From Bradyrhizobium sp. AZCC 1721 (lineage in GTDB: Bacteria; Pseudomonadota; Alphaproteobacteria; Rhizobiales; Xanthobacteraceae), in the NCBI RefSeq assembly GCF_036924715.1, contig NZ_JAZHSB010000001.1, positions 1 through 64,000 on the forward strand: 64,000 nt of DNA. Direction: 5' to 3'. Below the pieces are notes generated by a model, which ran no database searches, was not told the DNA's origin, and saw only the letters and a list, made by a program, of their open reading frames with translations. Below, piece after piece: positions 56,077 to 64,000 of the stretch. Within the stretch, counting starts at the first letter, position 1, and each line of letters begins with the position of its first letter. The translations under genes and the position numbers were made by a program.

Positions 56077-57462
56077 CTACCGAGGCGTGATGGCAAACAT
56101 CGGCGAACGGTCGGGCTGCGTCGTCACCACGCCGATCGGCATCACCGGATCCTTGTCGACCAGCGTGACGCGAAACGCGCCGATCATCTTCGCCAGCGCC
56201 AGCGTCGCCTCGACCAGCGCGAAATGCGCGCCGATGCAAACGCGGGCGCCGACGCCGAACGGCAGATAGGCGAAGCGGTCGGGCGGCGTTCCCGTCATGA
56301 AGCGGGACGGGATAAACGCGCTCGGATCCCGCCACAGCTTTTCGTGCCGATGAAGCAGCCACGGCGCGATCAGGATGACGTCCTTCTTCTTGACCGGCAG
56401 ACCCGCGATAGTATCCGGCCCGATCGCCGCGCGGGCGATCAGGAACGCCGGTGGATAGAGCCGCATCGTTTCGTCGATCACCGCGCGGGTGAATTTCAGC
56501 CGCTCGATATCGGACGCGCCGTTGACGGCCGCGGTCTGTACTTCGCTCGCCACCTGCTCCTGCGTGGCAGGATCGAGCGCCAGGAGATAGAGCGCCCAGA
56601 ACAGTGCGGTCGCCGTCGTCTCATGGCCGGCGAGAATCATGGTCGCGACCTGATCGCCGAGTTGTTCGTCGGAGAAGGCTTCGCCGGTTTCCGGATCGCG
56701 CGCATCGCCCATCAGGTCAAACAGATCGCGCGCCGGCGCGCCCTCCTGCTTGCCGGCAGCGCGGCGCTCGGCCATCAGCATGCCGATGAATGCAGTCCAG
56801 CGCTTGCGGAAGCGGCCGCGCGCAATGTCCTGCGGGCTTGGCCAGTTCAGCGGCAACAGCAAATCCAGAAAATGCGGGCGCGCCAGCCGCTCGCCATATT
56901 CCATCACGAAATCGCGCAAGGCGGCGCCATGGCGATCCATCCCGAACGAGAACATGGTGCGGCCGGCGATCTCGAGCGCCATCCGCTGCATCGCCTCGCG
57001 CAGGTCAACGTGTCCATTGCTGGCGCCTCTCAGCTTGGCGACCGTCTGGTCGGTCGCCGCCAGCATGTGCGGAATGAGCGGCATCACCGCGCGCGGCGTG
57101 AATGCCGGCGCCAACGTGCGGCGCTGATGCTTCCACGCGCGCCCTTCCGCGATCAAAAGGCCCTCGCCGAGAATTGGACGCAGCACCCGGATGCCGGCCG
57201 GCGTGCGCGTATAATTTTCGTAATTGTCGACCAGCACATGCTTGATCGCATCCGGCGCGTTGAGAATGAACGTGCTGCGTCCGAAGAAGCGGCCCTGGAC
57301 GATATCTTCCTCATAGGCCCGCTGGCCCCAGCTACCGATCGGGCTTTCGCGGATGGCCTTCATCCGCCCGAACACTGTCATGTCGTCGGGCGCCCGCGGC
57401 GGGCTCGGCGGCACCAGCGGTGCGCGCGCGACCGTCGTGTCGTAGGCTTCGGCTATGCTCAT
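56077..57462 (-). CDS. Cytochrome P450
   Basis: Soluble heme monooxygenase of 461 residues. The I-helix oxygen-activation motif is LAGHETTATAL, the K-helix ExxR pair is in DETMRLYPPAF, and the heme Cys is in FGVGARVCIGAHFALVE (about residue 409). All are intact, so it should be active. ATG 57462 is chosen over GTG 57471 since GAGAG is eight bases upstream of it. No ferredoxin or reductase gene lies adjacent, so the electron donors are elsewhere. The substrate is unknown; sequence style is like the CYP4/CYP102-type fatty acid or lipid hydroxylases, but this is weak. Confidence 0.9.
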   Translation of the reverse strand: MSIAEAYDTTVARAPLVPPSPPRAPDDMTVFGRMKAIRESPIGSWGQRAYEEDIVQGRFFGRSTFILNAPDAIKHVLVDNYENYTRTPAGIRVLRPILGEGLLIAEGRAWKHQRRTLAPAFTPRAVMPLIPHMLAATDQTVAKLRGASNGHVDLREAMQRMALEIAGRTMFSFGMDRHGAALRDFVMEYGERLARPHFLDLLLPLNWPSPQDIARGRFRKRWTAFIGMLMAERRAAGKQEGAPARDLFDLMGDARDPETGEAFSDEQLGDQVATMILAGHETTATALFWALYLLALDPATQEQVASEVQTAAVNGASDIERLKFTRAVIDETMRLYPPAFLIARAAIGPDTIAGLPVKKKDVILIAPWLLHRHEKLWRDPSAFIPSRFMTGTPPDRFAYLPFGVGARVCIGAHFALVEATLALAKMIGAFRVTLVDKDPVMPIGVVTTQPDRSPMFAITPR

Positions 57463-57981
57463 CGGCGCCACTCTCGTAGCCCGGACAGTCGCGCGAATGC
57501 GCGCCCCGTTGGCTCATGCGGGCTACGGCTCCAACTATGCATTCGATCCGGGCGCCACAAAGGCGCTCCTGTCAGGAAACAGCTAATAAGTCAGTTCGGC
57601 AACCGCAATCCGGTTTTCCGAGGCCGGCCACGCCCGCGCCACGATCCGCTCCTGGTTGAATAATGCCACCACGGGGCGGTTGACCTCCGCGTTGCTTGAC
57701 AGCCTGGCCGAGCTCGCGGCGCTGGTCTTCGGTCGAGGAACGGTTCGGTTGTTCGAGCTTGTCATCGGAGCGTGATGGCTAGCAGGTTGTATCGGAGGTC
57801 GGACTTAGTTCGCTGAGCCCGGACTGCTTGCAATATCATTGCATCGCCCCAGAGGCATTCAGTCCGCAATTAACGCGCTCAGTCACTTATCAATAAGTAA
57901 GTGTGCGCCCGATTCAATCAGCCACCCACGTCGGCGGCTGAATTGAATTGCGGAAGCGGATCATGTCGCCACGACAAGCGG
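57463..57981. other. Intergenic region between P450 and cupin genes
   Basis: 519 bases, with AT-rich parts. A minus-strand frame of 60 codons (57583-57765) has neither a ribosome site nor a recognised family. A short palindrome ACTTATCAATAAGT is at 57885-57898. I see no secure gene. Confidence 0.5.
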
Positions 57982-58431
57982 CTATTTCGCCGCTAGGGTT
58001 GTGGGTTTTCCCTCCTCGCCGGCGAAGACTACCAGGACCTTAGCCGGAACATTGCCCTTATTGAAAAGCTGGTGCGGGTGATTGAGAGCCTCGATGTACG
58101 CTTCGCCGGCTTTGTATTGATGCGGCTGTCCGCCGTGACTCTGCAACTCTACCTCGCCCTCTAGGACGTACACGTAGGTCGGTACCGGGTGCTCATGCAA
58201 TGGCGTGCGGCCGCCTGGCTCGATGGTCCCAATAACGGAGATGATCTCTGGCTTGTCTGTCTTCGGATAGGCAATCGGCTGCTTGTCTCGAGTTTGACCC
58301 GTTTTCAGCAGCGGCTGGGTCTTGAACCCGGCCGGCAGCGCACTGTCCTGGGCACGTACTGTCGCGGCTGCGGCCACGAGCCAGATTGCGGCCAGCGTGC
58401 TAGCAGTTGAAACAAAACGCGTGGGCGTCAT
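57982..58431 (-). CDS. Exported cupin-domain protein
   Basis: A 149-residue protein with a signal peptide (about 1-27, ending VRA) and one cupin barrel. Cupin motif 1 is GGRTPLHEHPVPTYVYVLEGEVELQ (quoted as TPLHEHPVPTYVYVLEGE), which supplies two His and a Glu for metal. Motif 2 is YIEALNHPHQLFN. The metal site seems intact. Periplasmic cupins of this type have mostly unknown substrates. A strong AGGAGG ribosome site precedes the ATG. Confidence 0.88.
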   Translation of the reverse strand: MTPTRFVSTASTLAAIWLVAAAATVRAQDSALPAGFKTQPLLKTGQTRDKQPIAYPKTDKPEIISVIGTIEPGGRTPLHEHPVPTYVYVLEGEVELQSHGGQPHQYKAGEAYIEALNHPHQLFNKGNVPAKVLVVFAGEEGKPTTLAAK

Positions 58432-58479
58432 GGAATGTCCTCCTGGTTGCGAATGCGGCCCCCATGAGAGCAGACAGGA

Positions 58480-58602
58480 TCATGCGCCAGGCTCGCAACG
58501 CCCGCAGCGGATAGCTGTTGTCGTCTTCTCCGAATGATTACGTCGCATCTGGTCGAGCCGCTGCTCGCGCGCGTCGCGGAACCGCTCAATTCCAATCGTC
58601 AT
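58480..58602 (-). CDS. Possible small protein (40 residues)
   Basis: A minus-strand frame MTIGIERFRDAREQRLDQMR with a C-terminal CGRC pair, starting at ATG 58602 with GGGA about seven bases upstream and an AT-rich stretch before that. The Cys pair and charged helix look protein-like, but I recognise no family. Could also be part of the decayed element nearby. Confidence 0.3.
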   Translation of the reverse strand: MTIGIERFRDAREQRLDQMRRNHSEKTTTAIRCGRCEPGA

Positions 58603-58745
58603 GGCGTGTCCCGCTATGGGGTCACATTCAATGATTAACTGGAATGATATCAACCCCAAGCACGCGTTCTATGCGCAATTTGCCGCGCATCGCGAAAGCG
58701 ATGGCCATGAGCATCGTTCGGAGCCCGCTGGAACCTTCTTGCACG

Positions 58746-58910
58746 TCAAGGCCCGACACTGCCCTTGAGTCCTTCCGCCTTCTTTGCTGCGAGCGCTTCC
58801 CTGGTGCGCTGGCTGATCAACCGGCGCTCCTTCTCTGCAGGGGCGGCGTAGAGCAAGAGATCGGCGTCAGCGCCCAAGCACCAACCGCCGCGACAGCCGC
58901 ATTCTGAAAC
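58746..58910 (-). pseudogene. Serine recombinase (resolvase/invertase) remnant
   Basis: A 54-codon fragment whose reading LLLYAAPAEKERRLISQRTR continues as EALAAKKAEGLKG, matching the region of resolvase/invertase enzymes that leads from the catalytic domain to the DNA-binding tail (usual form LAEKERRLISERTKAALAAKKA). The catalytic Ser and the C-terminal part are missing; a stop follows at 58746. It is evidence of a past mobile element beside the cupin gene. Confidence 0.65.
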
Positions 58911-59051
58911 CTTCCGTTGCTTTTCAATGCCTTAGCTGTGCGATAGCACCGCCGATAGTGCTGCTTCGACTGGACAGGCCAGGGCTTTCGCAGGCATCAC
59001 TTTACATTCGCATGGAATCAAGCCGGTGACAGAACGCCAACGGAACCGATC

Positions 59052-60743
59052 ATGACCGACCAGCCGAAACGCTCGCGTCTTGCGACTGACGGGATCGCAG
59101 CGCCGTTGCGGCACGCGGTGTTCCGGCGCATCTGGCTCGCCAGCCTCGTTTCCAACCTGGGGATCTTGATCCAGGGCGTCGGCGCGGCCTGGGCGATGAC
59201 GCAGATGACTGCTTCGGCCGACAAGGTCGCGCTGGTGCAGACCGCGCTGATGCTGCCGATCATGCTGATCTCGATGCCGGCCGGCGCCATCGCCGATATG
59301 CACGACCGCCGCATCGTCGCGCTGGTCTCGCTCGGCATCGCGCTTGTCGGCGCAACCGCGCTCACGGTGCTGGCGTGGCTCGGCCTCGTTACGCCGAATA
59401 TCCTCCTGGCGCTGTGCTTCGTCGTCGGCAGCGGCATGGCGCTGTTCGGGCCGGCCTGGCAGGCCTCGGTGACCGAGCAGGTACCGGCGGAGACGCTGCC
59501 GGCGGCGGTCGCACTCAACGGCATCAGCTATAACATTGCGCGCAGCTTCGGTCCGGCGATCGGCGGCATCGTAGTCGCCACATCAGGCGCCGTGGCGGCG
59601 TTTGCCGTCAATGCGGTGCTGTATCTGCCGCTGATGGTGGTGATGTTTCTGTGGAATCGCGCCAACGAGCCGTCGCGCCTGCCGCGCGAACGGCTCAACC
59701 GCGCCATGGTCTCCGGCGTGCGCTACATCACCAATTCGCCGTCGATCAAGATCGTGCTGACGCGCACGCTGGTCACCGGCATCATTGGCGGCTCGGTCTC
59801 GGCGCTGATGCCGCTGGTCGCCCGCGATCTCCTGCATGGCGGCGCGCAAACCTACGGCATCATGCTCGGGGCCTTCGGCATGGGCGCGGTGTTCGGCGCG
59901 CTGAATATCGGCGAGGTACGGCGGCGCATGAGCGGCGAGGCCGCAGTACGCGCCTGCGCGATATCGATGGCCGGCGCGATCGCGGCGGTCGCCCTGAGCA
60001 CCAACGCGGTCCTGACGGCGATTGCGCTCGTGCTCGCTGGCGCGGTGTGGATGCTGGCGGTCGCCCTGTTCAATATCGGCGTGCAGCTCTCAGCGCCGCG
60101 CTGGGTTGCGGGCCGCTCGCTGGCGGCTTTCCAGGCGTCGATCGCCGGCGGCATTGCGGTCGGAAGCTGGGGCTGGGGACACCTCACCGACCTCGCCGGC
60201 GTGGAGATCGCGCTATTGGTCTCGGCTGGCCTGATGCTGATCTCGCCCCTGCTCGGCATCTGGCTGCGCATGCCGCCGGTCGGCGCGCGCAACGAGGATG
60301 CCACCGAACTGCTTGCCGATCCCGAGGTGCGGCTGTCGCTCACGGGGCGCAGCGGACCGCTGGTGGTCGAGATCGAATATCGCGTCGCGCAGGATGACGC
60401 GCGCGCGTTTCACAATGTGATGCAGGAAGTGCAGCTCAGCCGCCAGCGCAACGGCGCCTATGGCTGGTCGATCGCGCGCGACATCGGCGACCCCGAATTA
60501 TGGACCGAGCGCTACCATTGCCCGACCTGGCTCGATTATCTGCGCCAGCGTAACCGTGCGACGCAGTCCGAGCGCGCCCTGCACCAGCGCGCGATCGACT
60601 TTCACCTCGGGCCGGAGCCGATCCGCGTCCGCCGCATGCTGGAGCGGCCGTTCGGCTCGGTCCGCTGGAAGGAAGATACCCCCGACCGCGCCGCCAACGA
60701 GGTCTTGCCGGTGGTCGCGACCGCAGCCGGCAGCAGCACCTGA
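59052..60743 (+). CDS. MFS exporter of the MFS_3 (EntS-like) family
   Basis: Major facilitator superfamily transporter of 563 residues. The first 415 residues hold about 11-12 hydrophobic segments with family stretches FRRIWLASLVSNLGILIQGV, GPAWQASVTEQVPAETLP and ALNGISYNIARSFGPAIGG. The C-terminal cytoplasmic part (about 425-563) is soluble and basic (RVAQDDARAFHNVMQEVQLS, GAYGWSIARDI) with a ferredoxin-like-fold look, as in other MFS_3 members. The ATG at 59052 follows GGAA. Substrates of relatives include siderophores and drugs; here it is unknown. Confidence 0.87.
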   Translation: MTDQPKRSRLATDGIAAPLRHAVFRRIWLASLVSNLGILIQGVGAAWAMTQMTASADKVALVQTALMLPIMLISMPAGAIADMHDRRIVALVSLGIALVGATALTVLAWLGLVTPNILLALCFVVGSGMALFGPAWQASVTEQVPAETLPAAVALNGISYNIARSFGPAIGGIVVATSGAVAAFAVNAVLYLPLMVVMFLWNRANEPSRLPRERLNRAMVSGVRYITNSPSIKIVLTRTLVTGIIGGSVSALMPLVARDLLHGGAQTYGIMLGAFGMGAVFGALNIGEVRRRMSGEAAVRACAISMAGAIAAVALSTNAVLTAIALVLAGAVWMLAVALFNIGVQLSAPRWVAGRSLAAFQASIAGGIAVGSWGWGHLTDLAGVEIALLVSAGLMLISPLLGIWLRMPPVGARNEDATELLADPEVRLSLTGRSGPLVVEIEYRVAQDDARAFHNVMQEVQLSRQRNGAYGWSIARDIGDPELWTERYHCPTWLDYLRQRNRATQSERALHQRAIDFHLGPEPIRVRRMLERPFGSVRWKEDTPDRAANEVLPVVATAAGSST

Positions 60744-61061
60744 TCCATCGATAAGGGCGACGCGCCGCGGCCATTGGGCGCAGAAATGGCGCGGGAATAA
60801 ATCAGCCCAACTTGATTCAGCGTACCGCCGACACGGCGCCACCGATTTCCTGCGACTAAAGTGCAAGACGCCGGTGCGCCGCCGAACGCGAACAGGTCCT
60901 GCTTCGCGCCTGCGAGATAGCAACGTTACCCTGCCAATTGAGCGATTCATAACGAGCCCGCGCACTTCCCGCTTGCCAAAATGCCGCGCAAGCCTTTGAC
61001 TTGTCGTTGAGACAAACAAGCCTGCGGCGACAGCGGGCGACATCTCAACCGGGAGGAGCTC
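60744..61061. other. Intergenic region before the second TRAP operon
   Basis: 318 bases that should hold the promoter of the downstream TRAP operon. A small inverted repeat (61001-61015) is listed separately. A strong ribosome site GGGAGGAG (about 61050-61057) precedes the DctP start. No gene seen. Confidence 0.55.
61001..61015. promoter_or_regulatory. Possible operator upstream of dctP-like gene
   Basis: TTGTC-GTTGA-GACAA is a perfect inverted repeat of five bases with a five-base centre, about 47 bases before the start codon. CAAGCCT occurs on both sides (60989 and 61017). The TTGT/ACAA form is common to GntR-type operators, but no regulator gene is here. Confidence 0.4.
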
Positions 61062-62183
61062 ATGAGCAAGCGTAGCGATACAAAAACGACGCGGCGCCGT
61101 TTCCTGACGGCCGCGGCCGCCGGCGGTGCGGCGATTGCGATGCCACAAGTCAGCCGGGCGCAGACGGCGACCTTGAAGATGCAGGGCTCGTGGGGCAAGG
61201 CCGACGTCTTCAACGAGATGGCCGAAGATTATGTGAAGCGCGTCAACGAGATGGCGGGAGGCCGGCTGCGTATTGACTATCTGGTGGGCGGTTCGGTCGT
61301 GCATCCGTTCCAGGTATTCGACGGCGTGCATGGCGGCCAGATCGACGCGGCCCATACGGTGACCGTCTACTGGTACGGCAAGCACAAGGCCGCATCGCTG
61401 TTCGGCACCGGGCCGGTGTTCGGCTTTAATGCCAACGAGGGTCTTGGCTGGATTCACAACGGCGGTGGCAAGGAGCTGTTCGAAGAACTCCAGACCCAGA
61501 TCATGAAGGTCAATATCAAGAGCTTCTTCGCAATGCCGATGCCGACCCAGCCGCTCGGCTGGTTCAAAAAGCCGATCACCAGTGATGCCGACCTGAAGGG
61601 GCTCAAGTACCGCACCGTGGGTCTGGCTGCCGACTTGTTCCAGGTGATGGGCGCCTCTGTCGCGCAGCTTCCGGGCGGCGAAATCGTGCCGGCCATGGAG
61701 CGCGGCGTGATCGATGGATTCGAGTTCAACAACCCGACATCGGACAGGCGCTTCGGCGCGCAGGACGTCGCCAAGAACTACATGTTAGGCAGCCACCATC
61801 AGGCGACGGAATATTTCGAGATCATGTTCAACCGCACGAAATACAATGCGCTGGCGGCCGAGCAGAAGGCGATCCTGCAGTATGCTGCAGAGGCAGTCTC
61901 CTCCGCCAACGAATGGAAGGGGATGGACTATTACTCCAAGGACCTGCAGGAGCTGATCAACAAGGACAAGGTCAACGTCCAGCGGACGCCGAAGTCCGTA
62001 TTCGATGCGCAGATCAAGGCATGGGACGGCTTGATCGCCCAGCTCGGGTCGGATCCATTCATGAAGAAGGTGATGGACTCGCAGAAGGCATGGGTGCGCC
62101 GCGTGGTTTACTACAACATGACCAACGCGACGGATTATCGTGGCGCCTTCGAGCACCACTTCCCGGGTGTGCTCAAGGTCTGA
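61062..62183 (+). CDS. TRAP transporter substrate-binding protein (DctP-type)
   Basis: Periplasmic solute-binding subunit of 373 residues for the TRAP system that follows. A Tat-type signal is present (TTRRRFLTAAAAGGAAIAMP, about 8-27). The mature part begins TATLKMQGSWGKADVFNEM, and GVIDGFEFNNPTSDRRFG fits the ligand-binding region of DctP proteins that bind 2-oxo or other organic acids. The Arg that binds a carboxylate in most members is probably in KGLKYRTVGL. It is followed by the small and large permease genes, so the operon is dctP-dctQ-dctM in order. Confidence 0.92.
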   Translation: MSKRSDTKTTRRRFLTAAAAGGAAIAMPQVSRAQTATLKMQGSWGKADVFNEMAEDYVKRVNEMAGGRLRIDYLVGGSVVHPFQVFDGVHGGQIDAAHTVTVYWYGKHKAASLFGTGPVFGFNANEGLGWIHNGGGKELFEELQTQIMKVNIKSFFAMPMPTQPLGWFKKPITSDADLKGLKYRTVGLAADLFQVMGASVAQLPGGEIVPAMERGVIDGFEFNNPTSDRRFGAQDVAKNYMLGSHHQATEYFEIMFNRTKYNALAAEQKAILQYAAEAVSSANEWKGMDYYSKDLQELINKDKVNVQRTPKSVFDAQIKAWDGLIAQLGSDPFMKKVMDSQKAWVRRVVYYNMTNATDYRGAFEHHFPGVLKV

Positions 62184-62267
62184 CGAGCTCGCAGCGCTTG
62201 ATCGGCGGTACGAATAATGGGCGGCGCGGTTGACGCGCCGCTCAGCCAGCAACTGGGGGACATCCGG

Positions 62268-62300
62268 ATGTGCGATTTACCGCGAGCTCAACTCGCATGA
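62268..62300 (+). other. Ten-codon leader frame overlapping dctQ start
   Basis: ATG TGC GAT ... GCA TGA encodes MCDLPRAQLA and ends in an ATGA overlap with the next ATG (62297). It sits behind a good GGGGGA ribosome site, whereas the ATG at 62297 has none of its own. It could bring ribosomes to the permease start by reinitiation. The alternative is a GTG start at 62270 with a nine-residue N-terminal extension. Confidence 0.35.
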
Positions 62301-62899
62301 AGAAATTTCTGTTTTTCATCGATGAACTCAGCACATGGGTCGGCAAGGCGTTCGCCTGGCTGATTCTCGTCCTCACGCTCGGTGTCAGCTACGAGGTGTT
62401 CATGCGCTACGTGCTGCGTGCGCCGACCACCTGGGCGTTCGACATCAGCTACATCACCTATGGCGCGATGTTCCTGATGGCCGGCGCCTATACGCTGTCG
62501 CGCAACGGCCATGTGCGCGCCGACGTGGTCTACCGCCTCTGGTCGCCGCGCACCCAGGCGACGATGGATCTCATTCTTTACATTCTGTTCTTCCTGCCGG
62601 CGATTGCGGCATTGATGTATTCGGGCTGGAATTATGCCGATATGTCAGTGCGCTTCCGCGAAGTCAGCATCTTCAGTCCGGCCGGCGTGCCGGTGTTTCC
62701 GCTTAAGGCGCTGATCCCGGCCACCGGCGTTCTTCTGTTCCTGCAAGGATTCGCTGAAATCATCCGCTGCGTGCTGTGCATCCGCACCGGCCAATGGCCG
62801 CAGCGCCTGCACGACGTGGAGGAGACCGAAAGCCTCATCATTCGCGAACATCAGCAGCATGCGGCCGAGCAGCAGAGCGAGAGGGGAGCAGGCGCATGA
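62297..62899 (+). CDS. TRAP transporter small permease (DctQ-type)
   Basis: Small membrane subunit of the second TRAP system, 200 residues from ATG 62297. Four hydrophobic segments are visible (about 12-32, 45-67, 85-105, 132-155), with VFMRYVLRAPTTWAFDISY and YTLSRNGHVRADVVY typical of the family. A charged C-terminal tail rich in Gln and Glu (EHQQHAAEQQSERG) follows. The stop overlaps the start of the large subunit (ATGA at 62896-62899). A GTG start at 62270 behind a better ribosome site is possible. Confidence 0.88.
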   Translation: MKKFLFFIDELSTWVGKAFAWLILVLTLGVSYEVFMRYVLRAPTTWAFDISYITYGAMFLMAGAYTLSRNGHVRADVVYRLWSPRTQATMDLILYILFFLPAIAALMYSGWNYADMSVRFREVSIFSPAGVPVFPLKALIPATGVLLFLQGFAEIIRCVLCIRTGQWPQRLHDVEETESLIIREHQQHAAEQQSERGAGA

Positions 62900-64000
62900 C
62901 CGACCCTCAACTCGGCATGCTGATGCTGGGGCTTTTCATCTTCATCATCATGCTCGGCTTCCCGATCGCCTTCACGCTGATGGCGATGGGTGTCTCGTTC
63001 GGCTACTATGCGTACTACACGCCCGGTCAGGAGTTCTTCCAGAACCGCATCTTCACGCTGCTGGTGCAGAAGACGTTCGAGGTCACATCCAGCGACGTGC
63101 TGGTCGCAGTGCCGCTGTTTCTCTTCATGGGCTATCTGGTCGAACGCGCCAATATTCTCGACCGCCTGTTCCACTCGCTGCAATTGTCGATGAAGAACGT
63201 GCCCGGCGCGCTCGCGGTGGCCACGCTCATCACCTGCGCAATGTTCGCGACCGCCACCGGGATCGTCGGCGCCGTTGTCACGCTGATGGGCCTGCTGGCA
63301 TTGCCGGCGATGCTGCGCGCGGGTTACGACACCAAGCTGTCGGCTGGCGTGGTCTGCGCCGGCGGCTGCCTCGGCATCCTGATTCCGCCGAGCATTCTCC
63401 TGATCGTCTATGCGGCGACCGCCGGCGTTTCGGCGGTCAAGCTCTATGCGGCCGCATTCTTTCCGGGGTTCTTGCTGGCCTTGTTCTATGTCCTCTACGC
63501 GATGGCGCGGGCGATCATCAATCCCGCGCTGGCGCCGAAGCTGCCGCCCGAAGAGACCAACGTGCCGATCTCCACGGTGATCTGGGCGCTCGCCACGTCA
63601 TTCCTGCCGCTGGCGCTCCTCATCGTCGCCGTGCTCGGCGCCATCCTGTTCGGCTTGGCGACGCCGTCCGAAGCGGCGGCGGTAGGCGCTCTCATGAGCA
63701 TCGTTCTGGCAGCGGCCTATCGCTCGCTCAACTACACGATGATGCGCGAGTCGGTGTATCTGACCGTGCGCGCGACCGCGATGGTCTGCTACCTGTTCAT
63801 CGGCTCATGGACGTTCTCCGCGGTATTTGCCGTCCTCGGCGGACAGTCGGTGGTCGAGCAATTCTTCACCTCGCTGAATCTGTCACCGGTGCAGTTCCTG
63901 CTGCTGACCCAGATCATCATCTTCCTGCTCGGCTGGCCGCTGGAATGGACCGAGATCATCATCATCTTCGTGCCGATCTTCCTGCCGCTACTTCCCCAGT
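62896..64000 (+). CDS. TRAP transporter large permease (DctM-type), partial
   Basis: Large membrane subunit of the second TRAP system. It begins at ATG 62896, overlapping the small-subunit stop, and is still open at the window end after about 368 codons; DctM proteins usually have about 430-460. Family stretches include LFLFMGYLVERANILDRLF, GAVVTLMGLLALPAMLRAGY, GGCLGILIPPSILLIVYA and GLATPSEAAAVG. The reading frame is intact throughout. Together with the upstream genes it makes a complete dctPQM operon. Confidence 0.93.
   Translation, partial: MTDPQLGMLMLGLFIFIIMLGFPIAFTLMAMGVSFGYYAYYTPGQEFFQNRIFTLLVQKTFEVTSSDVLVAVPLFLFMGYLVERANILDRLFHSLQLSMKNVPGALAVATLITCAMFATATGIVGAVVTLMGLLALPAMLRAGYDTKLSAGVVCAGGCLGILIPPSILLIVYAATAGVSAVKLYAAAFFPGFLLALFYVLYAMARAIINPALAPKLPPEETNVPISTVIWALATSFLPLALLIVAVLGAILFGLATPSEAAAVGALMSIVLAAAYRSLNYTMMRESVYLTVRATAMVCYLFIGSWTFSAVFAVLGGQSVVEQFFTSLNLSPVQFLLLTQIIIFLLGWPLEWTEIIIIFVPIFLPLLPQ

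Larger units (their letters stand above)
58432..59051. other. Intergenic region with decayed mobile-element fragment
   Basis: 620 bases without an intact larger gene. It holds a small minus-strand frame (58480-58602) and a serine-recombinase remnant (58746-58910). The remaining sequence, including AT-rich segments at 58608-58670, shows nothing I recognise. Confidence 0.55.

Noticed and set aside
57583..57765. A 60-codon minus-strand frame between the P450 and cupin genes
   Set aside because: No ribosome site before the ATG and no recognised family; the ending looks protein-like but there is not enough to call a gene.

Overview
The window reads as chromosomal DNA of a high-GC alphaproteobacterium, most likely Bradyrhizobium or a close relative in the Nitrobacteraceae. 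This is inferred from the gene families (sdhCDAB, IalB, TAXI and TRAP binding proteins, the yggT-DUF167-folD cluster), from codon use, and from dense short intergenic hairpin repeats that look typical of that group. Genes are tightly packed on both strands. I see no prophage, no intact insertion sequence and no CRISPR array.

Layout. 1-2002: membrane subunits of a TRAP transporter. 2121-4288: a predicted Tat-exported molybdenum-cofactor lipoprotein, a b-type cytochrome and a secreted fasciclin-domain protein. 4619-6995: a short-chain dehydrogenase divergent from a malonyl-CoA synthetase. 7539-10996: the succinate dehydrogenase operon sdhCDAB. 11150-19533: a hybrid sensor kinase, an SbmA/BacA-like ABC exporter, a frameshifted FkbM methyltransferase, a VOC protein, a small proline-rich protein and a proline-rich OmpA-type protein. 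19590-25845: a homocysteine-methyltransferase-like enzyme next to a TetR regulator, an alkaline phosphatase, argG and a PAP2-type phosphatase. 26117-30770: a membrane protein, rlmN, an IalB protein, a dienoyl-CoA-reductase-like SDR and a quinone oxidoreductase. 31127-37882: a YEQ-repeat membrane protein, two TAXI binding proteins, a DUF1232 protein, a pterin dehydratase and a PhoD-type phosphatase. 38255-43350: typA, a large membrane protein carrying split lipase-like motifs, and a flavin amine oxidase. 43500-46606: a compact four-gene operon (hydrolase, DUF2269, SDR-DoxX fusion, DCC protein). 46897-50171: a GNAT enzyme behind a perfect CtrA-type site, pyrophosphatase, yggT-DUF167-folD and tRNA-Ala(CGC). 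50302-58431: enoyl-CoA hydratase, glutamine amidotransferase, SDR, TerB-like protein, cupredoxin, a cyclase with a Cys pair motif, a cytochrome P450 and a cupin. 58432-64000: a decayed serine-recombinase fragment, an MFS exporter and a second TRAP operon that runs off the window.

Functional themes are carboxylate uptake (two TRAP operons and two TAXI proteins), central carbon and respiration (sdh, malonyl-CoA synthetase, acyl-CoA enzymes), phosphate-ester hydrolysis (PhoA-like, PhoD-like, PAP2), and envelope or periplasmic redox proteins. The most unusual signals are non-coding: at least four families of dispersed hairpin repeats, several of which start on the stop codon of the gene they follow; a promoter plus intrinsic terminator in front of typA; and a consensus CtrA box in front of the GNAT gene. 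I found no complete novel multi-gene system. The strongest protein-level candidates are the split membrane hydrolase at 40083-41936 and the Moco-lipoprotein/cytochrome pair at 2121-3553.
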